Below, one piece after another: positions 43,074-51,114 of a stretch of 64,000 nt of DNA. Made by a program: the position numbers and the translations under genes. Origin of the DNA: Parvimonas micra (GTDB lineage Bacteria > Bacillota > Clostridia > Tissierellales > Peptoniphilaceae); the NCBI RefSeq assembly GCF_021300775.1, contig NZ_JAJTJP010000002.1, positions 352,269 through 416,268 on the forward strand. The letters run 5' to 3'. Numbering within the stretch: the first letter of the stretch is position 1; each line of letters opens with the position of its first letter. The notes under the pieces were generated by a model, which searched no databases, was not told where the DNA came from, and saw nothing but the letters and a program-made list of their open reading frames with translations.

Positions 43074-43844
43074 TTGAATTTTTTGAATAGAATTTTAGAA
43101 TTTTTTGCTTATTTTTTTAGATCAAAACCAGAAGGTTATGATATAGAAAAATTTGGATTTACCCATATTTTTCTAGTTATATTTGCTTTTGTTGGAGCAA
43201 TTTTAATATATATTTATAGAGATAAACTTAAAAATAGTAATAAAAATATTTTAAAATTTTTTGTTGTGTTATTATTTTTACAACAAGTAATTTTGTATGG
43301 ATGGTATATAACAAGTGGTGCATTTTCAATAGAGACAAGTTTGCCACTATATGATTGTAGAGTTGCTATTATTTGCATAATATATGGTGTATTTTTTAAT
43401 AATAATAAATCTAAGAGAATTGGTATATATTTAGGGTTTGTAGGCTCAATTGTAGCTTTAATATCTCCTGATTTAGATAGATTTATCTTCCCACATTATA
43501 CTTGGGTAAGTTTTTTTGTAGGACATATACTATTACTTTGGGTAAGTTGTTATATCTTCTTCGTAGAAGAAATAGAAATATCCTTTAAGAAATATACTGA
43601 AGTATTCATTTTTACAAATGTTTTGCATATAGCTGTTATAATTTTTAATAGTATTAGCAAATCTAATTACGCATTCTTATCAGAACCACCAATTTTTAAA
43701 GAAGTGGCAGAAAGATTGCATCCAATAACATATATAGCAATAATGATGTTAATGTTGAACTTTTCTTTATATCTTGTTCATTCATATTTTATGAAATCAA
43801 GAGATGGAAAATTAAAATTATCACATAGAAAAATAGAAAATTAA
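43074..43844 (+). CDS. YwaF/TIGR02206-family membrane protein
   Basis: 256 residues from TTG 43074 behind GGAGAATAGG. Seven or so membrane segments are predicted. LPLYDCRVAIICIIYGVFF, the PDLDRFIFPHYTWVSFFVGHILLLW segment and the C-terminal ...YIAIMMLMLNFSLYLVHSYF fit TIGR02206 (YwaF). Function of this family is not known. It is the third gene of the prfA unit, ending at a bidirectional terminator. Confidence 0.82.
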   Translation: MNFLNRILEFFAYFFRSKPEGYDIEKFGFTHIFLVIFAFVGAILIYIYRDKLKNSNKNILKFFVVLLFLQQVILYGWYITSGAFSIETSLPLYDCRVAIICIIYGVFFNNNKSKRIGIYLGFVGSIVALISPDLDRFIFPHYTWVSFFVGHILLLWVSCYIFFVEEIEISFKKYTEVFIFTNVLHIAVIIFNSISKSNYAFLSEPPIFKEVAERLHPITYIAIMMLMLNFSLYLVHSYFMKSRDGKLKLSHRKIEN

Positions 43845-43848
43845 AATA

Positions 43849-43880
43849 AAAAAAGTACTGACAATTAAGTCAGTACTTTT
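43849..43880. terminator. Bidirectional terminator between convergent genes
   Basis: AAAGTACTGAC / GTCAGTACTTT stem, loop AATTAA, with A-rich left and T-rich right flanks; serves both the prfA unit and the minus-strand surface protein. Confidence 0.9.
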
Positions 43881-43912
43881 TCTTTTTAAATAGAATGTTT
43901 GAGGGTTTATTC

Positions 43913-46900
43913 CTATTTAACTAATACACCATTTGAGTCAAAAGTATAATTTACATTATTTATATTAAGTGTTTTGCTTTGAGCTATACGTCCATCATTT
44001 TCGGCATAATACCAATTTCCATCAACCATGAACCATTCATTGGCAGCAATACGTCCGCTAGCATTAGCAAAATACCATATTCCATTAACCATAAACCATT
44101 CGTTAGATGCAATACGTCCACTAGTATTAGCGAAGTACCAACTACCATTAACTATAAACCATTCGTTAGATGCAATACGTCCACTAGCATTAGCAAAATA
44201 CCAATTTCCATCTACTAATACCCATTCGTTCTTTGACATTGTTCCATTAGATTCAAGATAGTACCATTTTCCATTTTCTTCAAACCAACTATCTTTAATC
44301 ATATTTCCATCTTTATCAAATCTGTACCATTCGTCATTTATTAACTTCCATTCATTTTTCACTTCTTGTTTGTTATTATCCGGGAAATCTAAACCAGCTT
44401 TTTCATACTCTATAACTAGAGGATAAATTCCTATGCTATGAACATCTGAAATTTTTACTATATCATTACTTTGTTCAAATTTTAAGTCTTCTTTTTTATC
44501 TCCATTTAAATAATAAACTGCTACTACTTTTTTATTTGCAGCAACTCTTCTTAGGATTTCGAATTCTCCGTATGCTAATTTAGTTCTCTCGCAATTTTGT
44601 CTTAAAGTATTAACTAAAACTAAATCTAATACCATTACATCTTTATCCTTTAATTGTTGATAATCAGCTTTATCTAAGTGGTTACTAATTAAGAATAAAT
44701 CTTTGAAATCCATACCTTTAATTGTTGAATTACCAGGTTTACAAGTAATAGAACCATTAGTTCTTCCCAATATTTTATCTTTAACTTTAATTACTTCAGC
44801 ACTTCCACAAGAAGAATGGTCAAAAACATATTTGATTCCAGGAACACCCCATTCAGTCTTATCTTTTACAACAAGAGGGAAGGTATCAATAATTAATTTT
44901 TCGTTTGTTGGCTTAGTAACATAAGTTACATCTTCCATCAATCTAACTTTTAAATGACCTAATTCATCAGTTGTTGCCTTTGTAGTATGATTTTCACTAA
45001 TAAATTGAATTTCTTCATTTACAAGAGGTCTATTATCTTTAACAAATTTAATATCCATTTCATAAGTTCCGTCATTTAAAGTTTTAAAAGTGTTTTCTTT
45101 AACAACAAGTTCTTTTAATTCTTTTTTATCTTTGAATGCATAAGGGAATTGTCCTTCTTTTGCTGCTTCAAAATGTTTATTATGCATAAAGTATTTAAAT
45201 GAAACTAATTGCAAGAAATAAGAGTTCTTTTCGAATAATTCAAGGGAAGGTAATTGACCATTTTCGTCAAGAGAGAATTCTCCTTCATAACGTTGTTTAC
45301 TTGAGTTAAATAATTTGAATTTAACATCTTTTTTATCTGCACCTTCAGGAAGCTTTACTGTAATAGGTAATGTTTTAACCTTGCTTTTGCTTATTTCACA
45401 AACATCATTTGAATTATCAGGACAGCTTGGACATGGAGTTTCTGAATCATTACCACCAAGGCCAGGAATGTCATTTCCAACACCGTCATAACGTTTTAAA
45501 AATACAGCTTTTACTTTTCTATCTTTTCCTTGAGAAGAATCACCTTCTGCTACTTTTGGCCAATATAAACCATCTTCAGGATCTTTTACAACAGTAAATT
45601 CTATTGATTTTTCTAAGTAGTATTCAGAATCTTTATCCTTCATAGTTATTTTATAAGATTTTCCAATACTAGCATCAAAATTAAGGAAGTTATTTTCATT
45701 TCTTTTGATTTGAACTGAATCTGAGCCGATTTCTTCTATTTTAAAATCGATAGATTTTGTTACATGTTTTCCACCATGAATAACATAAATTCTAACTAAG
45801 TATGAACCTTGATAAACATTAAGTCTTTCAACTTTTTCCTTAGTATCTGTTACAACACTATCATCGTCATTTATTCTGAATTTAAAACCATTCATTTTAA
45901 AAGTATATTCAAGGGCTCTAACTATATTTATAGTATAATCAGTATTCTTGTAAAGTTCTAATTCAACTTTTCCGTTTTTGCTTACAAATTCTTTAACTTC
46001 TCCACCGCCAGTTACCACGAATTTTACATTATCTTCAGTAACTGTCTTATGTGTAGTTGTATCAAAAACTTCAAGAACTTTTTTAGTTAATTTTCCGTTT
46101 TCAGGTTTTGTACCAACTAAATCAGATTTCTTAACTACAATTAATTTTTTAACTTCATTACTTGAAGTTTTTCCAGATACTTCATCGTAGTATTTTGCAA
46201 TTCCATCTTTATTAGCTTTAAACCAAATGTAATTTCCGTATTCGTTATCTAGTTTTAAAGTATATTTATCTTTATCAGTTGAAATACCTAATTTCATTCT
46301 GTTTCCAACTGGAGCTTCAACGCCTTTTAATTTTCCGTTTTTAGTTACGTAGTCTTCCATATCCTTGTTTTCTTTGTTAAAAGTATGGAAATTTATCCCG
46401 TCTGGAACTGGTGTTCCATCTTCAAATACAACATCAATATCTTGAATTGTTACTTTTTTGTTTTCAATTTCTGGTTCTTTTTCTTCTTCATCATTATTTG
46501 AAGTTTTTTCAAAAATTATACTATTAATTTGAACTTCATCACCATTGAAGTTAGAAGTACGCATAGTCTTTTTTAATTCATCAAATTTTAAAATATAAAG
46601 ATCTTTTTTATCTTTTTTAATATTTGAAAATTGATAGTCTGTATTTCCAACAATTTCAATAGTATAAAGATTACCTTTATCTTCAACTTCTGTAAAGTCA
46701 AAAACGCCATTAACACTAGTAATTTCGTATTCGTCTTCTCCCCAATCCGCAAATTCCGGATGAGTTTTTACTTTTAAAGTAATTTCTTTAGTTATTTTTT
46801 TTCCTGTTTTTTTGTCGATAGCAGGCAAACAAAAGTCAGGAAGTTTTTCGTCTTCATATGTATTTGACTTTTCAGCGTATACTGTATTGCCAATAACAGC

Positions 46901-46978
46901 AACTGTAGGAGTCAATGCTAAATTTAAAAGCAATGACATCGCTATGAATTTTTTAAAAACACTTTTTTTTGTTTTCAT
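43913..46978 (-). CDS. Large secreted surface protein with cell-wall (choline-type) binding repeats
   Basis: 1021 residues from minus-strand ATG 46978, set by GGAGGAAAGA; a longer frame to 47128 has no ribosome binding site. The signal peptide is MKTKKSVFKKFIAMSLLLNLALTPTVAV ... YAEK. Many beta-sandwich Cna-B-like segments follow, with repeated phrases such as EDGTPVPDGINF and FVSKNGKVELELYKNTDYTINIV. A Cys-containing spacer ETPCPSCPDNSNDVC near the middle is unusual. About seven C-terminal W-Y repeats of 21 residues end in NVNYTFDSNGVLVK, as in the protein at 12288-14354. No catalytic domain was recognised. Adhesin or surface scaffold is the likely role. Confidence 0.82.
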   Translation of the reverse strand: MKTKKSVFKKFIAMSLLLNLALTPTVAVIGNTVYAEKSNTYEDEKLPDFCLPAIDKKTGKKITKEITLKVKTHPEFADWGEDEYEITSVNGVFDFTEVEDKGNLYTIEIVGNTDYQFSNIKKDKKDLYILKFDELKKTMRTSNFNGDEVQINSIIFEKTSNNDEEEKEPEIENKKVTIQDIDVVFEDGTPVPDGINFHTFNKENKDMEDYVTKNGKLKGVEAPVGNRMKLGISTDKDKYTLKLDNEYGNYIWFKANKDGIAKYYDEVSGKTSSNEVKKLIVVKKSDLVGTKPENGKLTKKVLEVFDTTTHKTVTEDNVKFVVTGGGEVKEFVSKNGKVELELYKNTDYTINIVRALEYTFKMNGFKFRINDDDSVVTDTKEKVERLNVYQGSYLVRIYVIHGGKHVTKSIDFKIEEIGSDSVQIKRNENNFLNFDASIGKSYKITMKDKDSEYYLEKSIEFTVVKDPEDGLYWPKVAEGDSSQGKDRKVKAVFLKRYDGVGNDIPGLGGNDSETPCPSCPDNSNDVCEISKSKVKTLPITVKLPEGADKKDVKFKLFNSSKQRYEGEFSLDENGQLPSLELFEKNSYFLQLVSFKYFMHNKHFEAAKEGQFPYAFKDKKELKELVVKENTFKTLNDGTYEMDIKFVKDNRPLVNEEIQFISENHTTKATTDELGHLKVRLMEDVTYVTKPTNEKLIIDTFPLVVKDKTEWGVPGIKYVFDHSSCGSAEVIKVKDKILGRTNGSITCKPGNSTIKGMDFKDLFLISNHLDKADYQQLKDKDVMVLDLVLVNTLRQNCERTKLAYGEFEILRRVAANKKVVAVYYLNGDKKEDLKFEQSNDIVKISDVHSIGIYPLVIEYEKAGLDFPDNNKQEVKNEWKLINDEWYRFDKDGNMIKDSWFEENGKWYYLESNGTMSKNEWVLVDGNWYFANASGRIASNEWFIVNGSWYFANTSGRIASNEWFMVNGIWYFANASGRIAANEWFMVDGNWYYAENDGRIAQSKTLNINNVNYTFDSNGVLVK
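43979..44225 (-). repeat. 63-nt tandem repeats of the cell-wall-binding region
   Basis: Four near-identical units of 63 nt (register 44031, 44094, 44157 ...), each encoding NEWF/WxVNGxWYFANxSGRIA. The units are more alike than average coding sequence in the window, pointing to recent expansion or gene conversion. Confidence 0.85.
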
Positions 46979-47530
46979 TCTTTCCTCCATAAAATTAATA
47001 TTTACTATATGATTGTATACTGAATGAGTATTTTTTTCAATAACATTATAAATACTATACAATCCACTATCTGGAAAATAGAATGTCAATTTGCTTATTT
47101 TAAAGCAAGAACATATAAATAACAACAATCTTGTTAATTTTTATACATATCTAATATATTAGTTAAATTTATAACTTATAATATATTTGTTAATAGAATT
47201 TATTTATATAAAATATTTCTAAAATTTGATTTAGTATTTACAACGATTAGGTTATTGCTTTATTATGATAAATCTAATAGAAATTTTTATAAATGTATAA
47301 TTCAGATTTTATAATCTAGCTGTCTAATATGATAAAAGCATATATAGTTAAATGTAATTAAATAATTATTAAAAAATTTTTATGGAAGTGAAATTTTTTT
47401 GATTAAAAATAGTTTTTATATGTATTTATAAGACAATGCCAAAGTTTTTTTGTTTCAATTATGAAAAATATTAAATTTTATGGTATACTATAATATGGTA
47501 TTATATATTGTAAAAAAAGGAGTTTTAGTT
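46979..47530. other. Divergent intergenic region between the surface protein and ddl
   Basis: 552 nt, very AT-rich and without a supported reading frame. On the minus strand TTGAAA (47040-47035), 17 nt, TACAAT (47017-47012) is the probable surface-protein promoter. On the plus strand TGGTATACT (47481-47489) is an extended -10 element for ddl, overlapped by TATAAT at 47489-47494. I see nothing else in the middle 400 nt. Confidence 0.55.
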
Positions 47531-48604
47531 ATGAAGAATGTATACTTATTATATGGCGGAAAAAGTGCTGAACATGAAATCTCAGTTTTAACTGCAAAGT
47601 CTGTTATTAATAATTTAGATAGAAATAAATATAAGATATTTCCTATTTATGTAGATAAATGTGGAAGATGGAATTACTTAGGAGAAAATACAAAAAATAT
47701 AGAAGATGATAAGGAAATTGTTGTTGAAGGTAGTGGAAATGTTGCGGATTCAATTTCTAAATTTTTTGCAAAAGATTTTGTAAATGACAATGCTATTTTC
47801 TTCCCTGCAATGCATGGAACTTTTTCCGAAGATGGAACTATTCAAGGTTTCTTTGATATAATGGATCTTACTTATGTAGGTAATAATGTATTATCTTCTG
47901 CTGTTTGTATGGATAAGGGTACTGCTAATGATGTTTTTGCTGGAAATGGTATTTTACAACCAGAGTATTATTTAGTTACAAAATATGAATTTGATAAGAA
48001 TAAAGATTTACAAATAAAAAATATCCTTGAAAAAATAGGAGAAGTTTCTTTTATAAAGCCATGTAATGCAGGTTCAAGTGTTGGTGTTACCAAGGTAACT
48101 AAAAAAGAAGAAATTGAAGATGCACTTGTTGAAGCTTTTAAATATGATACTAGAGTTTTAGCAGAAGAAGCTGTTGTTGGTGATGAACTTCAAGTTTTAG
48201 TAATGGGAAATAATATATTAAAGGCAACATTACCTGGGGGTGTAAAAGTTACTAGAGAGTTTTTTGACTATGAAGCAAAATATCTAGATGAAACGACTGA
48301 CCATATCATCCCTTGGGATTTATCTGAAGAAGAAATCAAAGAAATTCAGTCTGTTGCAAAAAGAGCTTATGCTGTTACAAATTGTAAAGGATTTGCAAGA
48401 GTAGATATTTTTGTAAGAGATAGCGATAGAAAAATGCTAGTTAATGAAATTAATACAATTCCGGGAATGACTGCTGTTTCTATGGCTCCAGCTATGTATA
48501 TGAAAACTTTCAATAAAACTTATGGAGACTTTTTAGATGAGTTAATTGAACTTGCGATTGAAAATAAAAAAGAAAAAGATTCTTTAACAACTAATAGGGG
48601 GTAA
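47531..48604 (+). CDS. ddl: D-alanine--D-alanine ligase
   Basis: 357 residues from ATG 47531, behind AAAAAAGGAG; the in-frame ATG at 47480 overlaps the promoter. It joins two D-alanines for peptidoglycan. LLYGGKSAEHEISVLTAKS is the N-terminal signature, FFPAMHGTFSEDGTIQGFFD the first conserved block, and VNEINTIPGMTAVSMAPAMY the C-terminal metal and substrate site. MurF, which uses its product, is encoded 2 nt downstream. Confidence 0.95.
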   Translation: MKNVYLLYGGKSAEHEISVLTAKSVINNLDRNKYKIFPIYVDKCGRWNYLGENTKNIEDDKEIVVEGSGNVADSISKFFAKDFVNDNAIFFPAMHGTFSEDGTIQGFFDIMDLTYVGNNVLSSAVCMDKGTANDVFAGNGILQPEYYLVTKYEFDKNKDLQIKNILEKIGEVSFIKPCNAGSSVGVTKVTKKEEIEDALVEAFKYDTRVLAEEAVVGDELQVLVMGNNILKATLPGGVKVTREFFDYEAKYLDETTDHIIPWDLSEEEIKEIQSVAKRAYAVTNCKGFARVDIFVRDSDRKMLVNEINTIPGMTAVSMAPAMYMKTFNKTYGDFLDELIELAIENKKEKDSLTTNRG

Positions 48605-48606
48605 TT

Positions 48607-49977
48607 ATGTTAAAAGCAACTTTAGAAACTATCGCAAAAATAGTTGGTGGTAATTTAGTTACTATAAGTATGAAGGATAAAGTTGTAGAAGGAGTTTCTA
48701 CAGATACTAGAGATATAAAAGTACAAAATTTATTTATTCCACTTGTTGGAGAAAAATTTGATGGACATAATTTTGTCTTTGATGCTATACAAAAAGGAGC
48801 GATTGCTACTTTATGGGATAAAAAACATCCTACTCCTTATCTTGATGCAGGAATTATTATAGTTGATGATACATTAAAAGCATATCAAAAACTAGCAAAT
48901 AGTTATCTATCTGCTACTGGAGCAAAGGTAATTGGAATAACAGGATCAAATGGTAAGACAGGAACAAAAGATATTTTAGCGTCAATTTTAGAAGAAAAAT
49001 TTAGAGTTCATAAGACAGCAAAGAATCTAAATAACGATATTGGACTTCCTAAAACTATAATGGAAATGGATTTAGATGATGAAGCTGTAGTTTTAGAAAT
49101 GGGAATGGATCGTTTTGGAGATATTAGAACTCTAACTAATATAGCAAAACCTGATATTGCAGTAATAACTAATATTGGAGATAGCCATCTACAAGAACTT
49201 GGAACTAAAGAAAATATTGCTAGAGCAAAGTTTGAAATTTTAGAAGGTTTAAAACCGGATGGAGTTTTTATTTTCAATAATGATGATGATATTTTAAGAG
49301 AAGTTATTAAAGAATTTACAATTCCTCAAAAGGTTATTAAGATTGGAACAAGAGAAGATTCTGATGTAATTATAAGACCTATTCGTTCAGATGAAGAGGG
49401 AAGTAGTTTTTCTATTGGAGAATATGCTTATAGTATTCCATTTATTGGAAAACATCAAATATATAATGTATCAGTTGCCATTGCAATTGCAGGACTAATG
49501 GGAATGAATTATGCTGATATCGTAAGGGGACTTGCAAAAGTTAAACTTACAGGAATGAGAATGGAGCTTATGCATTTACCAAGTTTTGATATACTAAATG
49601 ATTGCTATAAATCAAATCCTCAAAGTTTAACTTCTTGTATAGAAACAGTTTATTCTATGAGAGGATATAAGAATAAAATTTTAATTCTATCAGATATGCT
49701 TGAGCTTGGTGAAAATGAAAGAAAATTACATTTTGCAGTTGGAGAAAAAATAGATAGAAATAAAATTGATTATGTAATTTGTATTGGAGATTTAGCTAAA
49801 GAAATATACAATGGAGCAAATAGAAATTTCAATGTAAATAACTTATTCCACTTTGATACTAATGAGGAAGTAGTAAAGAAAGTTAAAGAAATTCTTTCTC
49901 AAGATACTTTAATAATGGTTAAGGGAAGTCGTGGAATGAAACTTGAAAAAATCATTGATATGTTAAAGGAGATTTAG
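48607..49977 (+). CDS. murF: UDP-N-acetylmuramoyl-tripeptide--D-alanyl-D-alanine ligase
   Basis: 456 residues. It adds D-Ala-D-Ala to the muramoyl tripeptide. VSTDTRDIKVQNLFIPLVGEKFDGH is the N-terminal UDP-binding part, GITGSNGKTGTKD the ATP-binding P-loop, and LEMGMDRFGDI and DCYKSNPQSL follow as in MurF. Tight spacing with ddl indicates one transcript. The peptidase gene starts 1 nt after the stop. Confidence 0.94.
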   Translation: MLKATLETIAKIVGGNLVTISMKDKVVEGVSTDTRDIKVQNLFIPLVGEKFDGHNFVFDAIQKGAIATLWDKKHPTPYLDAGIIIVDDTLKAYQKLANSYLSATGAKVIGITGSNGKTGTKDILASILEEKFRVHKTAKNLNNDIGLPKTIMEMDLDDEAVVLEMGMDRFGDIRTLTNIAKPDIAVITNIGDSHLQELGTKENIARAKFEILEGLKPDGVFIFNNDDDILREVIKEFTIPQKVIKIGTREDSDVIIRPIRSDEEGSSFSIGEYAYSIPFIGKHQIYNVSVAIAIAGLMGMNYADIVRGLAKVKLTGMRMELMHLPSFDILNDCYKSNPQSLTSCIETVYSMRGYKNKILILSDMLELGENERKLHFAVGEKIDRNKIDYVICIGDLAKEIYNGANRNFNVNNLFHFDTNEEVVKKVKEILSQDTLIMVKGSRGMKLEKIIDMLKEI

Positions 49978-49978
49978 T

Positions 49979-51106
49979 ATGAATAAAGAAAGACTTTTAA
50001 ATACATTTTTAGATTTAGTAAAGATTTATTCACCTTCAAGAAATGAAATAAATGTTATGAAATATATAACGGAAAAATTAGAAAAACTAGGTGTTAAATA
50101 TATTTTACATGACCATTCAGCTGAATATGGTGGTAATACACCAGTTATAATTGCAAAAATAGAAAAAAATTGTGATGATACTAACTTAAAGGCAATATCA
50201 CTTTCTGCACATATGGATGTTGTAGAACCTTCAAAGGATTTAGATGTTTATGTTGAGGATGGACTTGTTAAAACAAGAACAGAAACTACTCTTGGTGGAG
50301 ATGATAAAGGTGGAGTTGCGATTATTCTAGAAACTTTTGAGAGTTTAGTTGAAAATAATTTACCTCATAATGATGTGTTTGCAGTAATAACACCTTCTGA
50401 AGAAGTTGGTCTTTTAGGTGCTAAATCTATTAAATGGGAAGAAATTCCTGATGAATTTACACCGGCTAAAGATATGCTTGTTCTTGATAATGGAGGAGGA
50501 GCGGATCTTGTAGCAGTTGAAGGGCCTTGTATGTATAAGATTAATGTTCATTATGAAGGAGCTTCTGCACATGCTGGTATTGAACCTGAAAAAGGTAGAA
50601 GTGCTATCTTAGCTATGAGTAATGCTATTGCTAAGATGAGGATAGGAAGACTTAATGATTATACTACTTCAAACATTGGTAGTATAATATCTGAATTTCC
50701 AACAAATGTTGTTCCTAAAGATTGTAAAATAAGAATGGAAGTAAGATGTCTAAATGAAGATGAAGCAAAAGAAAATGTTGATAATTATGTAGATATTTTT
50801 GAAAAGACAGCAAAAGAATTTGAAGTTAAATGTAATATAGGTATAGAATATGATTATCCGCCACTAAAACAAATAGATGGTAATGTACTTTTAAATAGAG
50901 TTTTAGATGCTTATAATAAAGTTGGAGTTGTTGCGAAACCAATAAAAATTGGTGGAGGTTGTGATGGAAATATCTATTTAAAAAATGGATTCAATTCAGT
51001 TATTTTAGGAGTTGGAATGTATAAAATCCATACGATTGAAGAATATTTAGTTATTTCCGATATGGAAAAAACAGCTGAGGCTGTTTTAGAATTCATTACA
51101 AAATAG
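49979..51106 (+). CDS. M20-family (peptidase T-like) metallopeptidase
   Basis: 375 residues. LSAHMDVV gives the first zinc-binding His and Asp, TLGGDDKGGVAII the bridging Asp, TPSEEVGLLGA the catalytic and binding Glu pair, and MYKIHTIEEYL a C-terminal His. The inserted dimerisation domain begins near NVHYEGASAHAGIEPEKGRSAI. It resembles PepT-like tripeptidases and would release amino acids in the cytoplasm. It lies in the ddl-murF unit and precedes another peptidase gene by 8 nt, fitting an amino-acid-fermenting organism. Confidence 0.9.
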   Translation: MNKERLLNTFLDLVKIYSPSRNEINVMKYITEKLEKLGVKYILHDHSAEYGGNTPVIIAKIEKNCDDTNLKAISLSAHMDVVEPSKDLDVYVEDGLVKTRTETTLGGDDKGGVAIILETFESLVENNLPHNDVFAVITPSEEVGLLGAKSIKWEEIPDEFTPAKDMLVLDNGGGADLVAVEGPCMYKINVHYEGASAHAGIEPEKGRSAILAMSNAIAKMRIGRLNDYTTSNIGSIISEFPTNVVPKDCKIRMEVRCLNEDEAKENVDNYVDIFEKTAKEFEVKCNIGIEYDYPPLKQIDGNVLLNRVLDAYNKVGVVAKPIKIGGGCDGNIYLKNGFNSVILGVGMYKIHTIEEYLVISDMEKTAEAVLEFITK

Positions 51107-51114
51107 GAGGAAAT

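Noticed and set aside
43979..44225. CRISPR-like array
   Set aside because: The 63-nt repeats are contiguous in-frame coding units for 21-residue W-Y modules with no spacers.
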